DNA from: Ruminococcus gauvreauii
GTDB lineage: Bacteria; Bacillota; Clostridia; Lachnospirales; Lachnospiraceae
DNA: 64,000 bases
NCBI RefSeq assembly: GCF_025151995.1
Contig: NZ_CP102290.1
Location: 2,852,001 to 2,916,000, forward strand
Direction: 5' to 3'
Shown: in pieces, positions 61,477-64,000 of the stretch
How the letters are laid out: every line of letters starts with the position of its first letter
How positions within the stretch are numbered: position 1 is the stretch's first letter
Position numbers and translations under genes: made by a program
Notes under the pieces: generated by a model
Told to the model about the DNA's origin: nothing
Databases searched by the model: none
Seen by the model: only the letters and a program-made list of their open reading frames with translations

Positions 61477-61716
61477 ATGAAATTTTACAACATCAAAGAT
61501 ATTGACGGGTTTTTTAATACACTTCAGACGTGTGAAGGCACGGTTGAGCTGGTCACGTCGGAGGGAGACTGCTTGAATCTGAAATCAAAGCTGTCCCAGC
61601 TCGTTGTCTATGCAAATGTTTTCTCAGGCGGAAAGATTCCGGAGATGGAAATCCGCACCAGTAAACCGGAGGACATGGCAAAACTTGTCTCTTTTGTAGT
61701 CACTGCCGTTGACTGA
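61477..61716 (+). CDS. Small conserved-type protein of unknown function
   Basis: The 79-residue protein is soluble, with a mixed alpha/beta profile. It contains GTVELVTSEGDCLNLKSKLS in the middle and a C-terminal helix (KPEDMAKLVSFVVTAVD). I do not recognise a functional family with certainty. It starts 23 bases after livF behind AAAGGAT and lies directly before the glycyl radical enzyme. It has only two Cys and no iron-sulfur motif, so it is not an HpdC-type small subunit. It may be a regulatory or accessory protein of the block. Confidence 0.7.
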   Translation: MKFYNIKDIDGFFNTLQTCEGTVELVTSEGDCLNLKSKLSQLVVYANVFSGGKIPEMEIRTSKPEDMAKLVSFVVTAVD

Positions 61717-61730
61717 CGGGCGCTGAGATA

Positions 61731-61780
61731 AAAACGGAGGTATGGATATTCTGACGAGCTCAGATCCATATCTTCGTTTT
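61731..61780 (+). other. Long hairpin between small gene and glycyl radical enzyme
   Basis: The arms at 61731-61747 and 61764-61780 pair over 17 bases with two G-U pairs. A smaller CTGA/TCAG pair sits inside the loop. The right arm ends in TTTT followed by GGGTTT, so it may be a weak terminator that tunes expression of the downstream enzyme. Confidence 0.7.
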
Positions 61781-61819
61781 GGGTTTATCACAATCTTGAA
61801 AGAAAGGATGTAAAAATTT

Positions 61820-64000
61820 ATGCAGAATCAGAGCACTAAGAGTTATATGGGACGAATCAGCCGTTTAAAGGAGCGGGTGCTTAACACCTATCCGGAAATT
61901 GATATGGAGAATGCAGTCATTCTGACCAGAGGATTTCAGGAATCGGAGGGAGAGGCACATGTGGTACAGAAAGCATATGCCTTCCGGAAACAGTGTATGG
62001 AGAAGACGATTCCCATCTGGGACGACGAGCTGATCGTGGGAAATGCGGGAAGCAAGCAGCGCGGGGGACTGGTGTGTCCCGACGACTGCTGGTCGTTTAT
62101 CGACCGGGAGATCGACACCTTAAATGAACGCCAGTATGATCCGTTCCATCTGAAAGACGAAGACCGCAGGCTGTTTCTGGATGTTGTAAAACCCTACTGG
62201 CAGGGCCGCTCCATCAATGAAAAGTGGGAGAAGCAGATGCCGGATGTGGTGCGGACACTGCGCAACTGCGGCGTACTCTACATTGACCGCAAGTGTGTGC
62301 GGGGCTGGGGAGAACTGACCGCAGACTATTCCCTGATCATCCGTGAGGGTGTGGAAGGCATTGAGAAGCGGATTCAGGACGTGCGTGATACGCTTGATCT
62401 CTCCGTGAAGGGTGATTTTGAGAAGATGACTTACTTAAAAGCCCTTTCCCTGGTCGCGGACGGGCTGCGTCAGCTGGGGAAACGCCATGCCGAAAAGGCA
62501 AGGGAGATGGCTGAGACAGAGACGGATGCAAAGAGAAAGCAGGAGCTTCTGGATATCGCAGAAGTCTGTGACAGAGTACCGGAGAAGCCGGCGCGTACAT
62601 TCCGAGAAGCGCTGCAGTCCATGTATTTCCTGCACATCTGTATTTTTATGGAGCATAACGCACCGAGTTACAATCCGGGCTGCTTTGACCAGTATATGTG
62701 GCCGTATTATAAGGCGGACCTGGAAGCCGGACGGATCACCGAAGATGAGGCGCAGGAGCTGCTGGACTGTCTCTGGGTGAAGTTTTCAGAGCAGTGTCTG
62801 CTGCAGGATGCGACGACTGCCCGCTATTCCGCAGGATATCCCATGTTCCAGAACCTATGCGTCGGCGGTGTGGATGAGAATGGAATGGATGCGGTCAACG
62901 ACCTGTCGTATCTGGTACTGCAGGCGACCATGGATGTGCAGATGTATCAGCCGTCCCTGTCCGTCAAATACAACCTGGCACAGAATCCTGACCGGTTCCT
63001 GAAAAAGGTGGTTGAACTGATGCAGATGGGAACGGGATTCCCGGCGTTCCACAACGATACCGTGGGGACCATGATGATGATGAACAAAGGGGTTCCTTTA
63101 AAAGAAGCGTATAACTGGAATCCGTGCGGCTGCGTGGAGACGAGTCTCGCCGGCAAACAGCGGTGTTATACTTCCTATGCGGATTATAATCTGGGTTCTA
63201 TCGTGGAATTTGCGTTAAATGACGGGAAGAGCCGCAAATACGGCTGCTATGCCGGAGCCCGTACCGGGGACCCCAGAGCTTTTGAGACCTTTGACAAGTT
63301 CCTGGATGCAGTGAAAGAGCAGATTCGTTTTGTCCTGAAGGCAGTCGTGGAAGGAAATCTTGTGTGCACACAGATCGTTCGTGAGATGGAATGCCCGGTG
63401 GCTTCCCTTACCTTTAAAGAGTGTATCGAGACTGCCAACGACTATGCGACCGGCGGAGCGAAGTACAGCATGGGCGACGGTCTGGATGCCATCGGCGTCG
63501 CGGATCTGATCAACAGTATTTTAGCGGTGAAGGAACTGGTATACGACACGAAGCGCCTCGATATGGATACGCTGTGCAAGGCGCTTGCGGCGAACTTCGA
63601 GGGATATGAGGACGTGCAGGCGATGTGTATGCGCGCAACGAAATACGGAAATGACGATGAAGCGGCGAATAAGATGGCAAGAGACATGTTTAACTATATT
63701 GCGGATTACATCGAGAGCTTTGAACATCCTTACGGCCATTACAACGGCGGCATCCTTCCGGTTTCCGGCAATACCCCGTTTGGTATGGAAGTGGGTGCCC
63801 TGCCTTCCGGAAGAAGGGCGTATGTGCCATTGGGAGACGGCATCAGCCCCAACCAGGGGACCGATACCAACGGCATGAGTGCGGTACTGAAAAGCTGCTC
63901 GAATATTCCTCATGTGCGTTTTAACCAGGGAACGCTGCTGAACCAGAAGCTGGATCCGGCATTTGCCCGCGGAGAAAAATCTGTACAGTCGCTGATGGGA
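61820..64000 (+). CDS. Glycyl radical enzyme (pyruvate formate-lyase superfamily), C-terminus cut by window edge
   Basis: The frame is open from the ATG at 61820 (AAAGGATG upstream) to the last base, 727 residues. The barrel fold carries the active-site Cys loop NPCGCVET with probable thiyl-radical Cys438 and catalytic Glu440. The single GCxE form is typical of dehydratase, C-N lyase and decarboxylase branches rather than the Cys-Cys of pyruvate formate-lyase. Late landmarks include GILPVSGNTPFGMEVGALP and HVRFNQGTLLNQK. The C-terminal glycine loop, about 80 residues, lies beyond the edge, as would the radical-SAM activating enzyme. Substrate is not assignable. Confidence 0.92.
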   Translation, partial: MQNQSTKSYMGRISRLKERVLNTYPEIDMENAVILTRGFQESEGEAHVVQKAYAFRKQCMEKTIPIWDDELIVGNAGSKQRGGLVCPDDCWSFIDREIDTLNERQYDPFHLKDEDRRLFLDVVKPYWQGRSINEKWEKQMPDVVRTLRNCGVLYIDRKCVRGWGELTADYSLIIREGVEGIEKRIQDVRDTLDLSVKGDFEKMTYLKALSLVADGLRQLGKRHAEKAREMAETETDAKRKQELLDIAEVCDRVPEKPARTFREALQSMYFLHICIFMEHNAPSYNPGCFDQYMWPYYKADLEAGRITEDEAQELLDCLWVKFSEQCLLQDATTARYSAGYPMFQNLCVGGVDENGMDAVNDLSYLVLQATMDVQMYQPSLSVKYNLAQNPDRFLKKVVELMQMGTGFPAFHNDTVGTMMMMNKGVPLKEAYNWNPCGCVETSLAGKQRCYTSYADYNLGSIVEFALNDGKSRKYGCYAGARTGDPRAFETFDKFLDAVKEQIRFVLKAVVEGNLVCTQIVREMECPVASLTFKECIETANDYATGGAKYSMGDGLDAIGVADLINSILAVKELVYDTKRLDMDTLCKALAANFEGYEDVQAMCMRATKYGNDDEAANKMARDMFNYIADYIESFEHPYGHYNGGILPVSGNTPFGMEVGALPSGRRAYVPLGDGISPNQGTDTNGMSAVLKSCSNIPHVRFNQGTLLNQKLDPAFARGEKSVQSLMG

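Noticed and set aside
61477..61716. Small subunit (HpdC-like) of a hydroxyphenylacetate decarboxylase
   Set aside because: The protein has only two cysteines and no iron-sulfur cluster pattern, so it does not fit the HpdC family despite its size and position.
61820..64000. Specific naming of the glycyl radical enzyme as HypD, CutC, glycerol dehydratase or an arylacetate decarboxylase
   Set aside because: The visible GCVE loop is shared by many branches, no partner gene such as proC, cutD or microcompartment shell genes is present, and the C-terminus and activase lie outside the window.
51624..64000. Bacterial microcompartment
   Set aside because: No shell-protein genes or encapsulation peptides are visible in the window.
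1..64000. CRISPR array, insertion sequence or prophage
   Set aside because: No regularly spaced repeats, transposase, integrase or phage structural genes were seen; the only repeats are the tRNA duplication, the structured element and the short inverted repeat pair.

Overview
The window looks like the chromosome of a Gram-positive anaerobe of the Clostridia, most likely Lachnospiraceae. Reasons are the strong AGGAGG-type ribosome binding sites with occasional GTG/TTG starts, a wall-polymer locus ending in a LytR-CpsA-Psr ligase, LicD proteins, pyruvate:ferredoxin oxidoreductase, a glycyl radical enzyme and a lipoprotein-anchored solute binding protein. The family-level placement is inferred, because no rRNA is present.

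Positions 1-33551 form one large surface-polysaccharide locus. It begins with two LicD-type phosphotransferases (the first cut by the window edge), a lipid-linked sugar flippase and several glycosyltransferases. A trio of polyprenyl-phosphate glycosyltransferase, DUF2304 protein and DUF2142 membrane protein resembles the side-chain module of streptococcal group A carbohydrate. A promoter then leads into rmlBAC, a Wzm/Wzt-type ABC exporter, a methyltransferase, a kinase-like protein and two very large tandem-domain glycosyltransferases, followed by rmlD and a second DUF2142 protein. An inverted three-gene island (ATP-grasp, PLP enzyme, GT2) faces an operon with an SMR-like pair, a WecE-type aminotransferase and two more glycosyltransferases. 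The locus ends with the priming sugar-phosphate transferase, an LCP ligase and a rhamnosyltransferase-like gene. Together these predict a rhamnose-containing, probably Fuc4N-decorated polymer that is terminally capped, exported and attached to peptidoglycan.

Positions 33659-37882 hold an envelope and protein-quality group: HtrA protease, a divergent ClpX, a zinc-ribbon protein and a signal peptidase II-like protein. Positions 37900-38605 hold two near-identical tRNA-Leu(CAG) transcription units in direct repeat, separated by a roughly 190-base structured repeat element. Positions 38664-45800 carry carAB behind a possible attenuator, then uppP, carbamate kinase and an FMN-dependent oxidoreductase. 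Pyruvate carboxylase follows and is convergent with two TetR genes and a GntR/FCD regulator.

From 51513 to the end runs a catabolic-looking block: a regulated pyruvate:ferredoxin oxidoreductase, an opine-dehydrogenase-family enzyme, a complete branched-chain-amino-acid-type ABC importer (permeases, lipoprotein, two ATPases), a small conserved-looking protein, and a glycyl radical enzyme cut off at the window end. Its substrate cannot be read from the sequence. The co-occurrence suggests uptake of an amino-acid-like or opine-like compound, its radical and oxidative cleavage, and feeding of keto acids to the pyruvate enzymes. This block and the WbdD-like capping pair in the polysaccharide locus are the two best candidates for undescribed systems.
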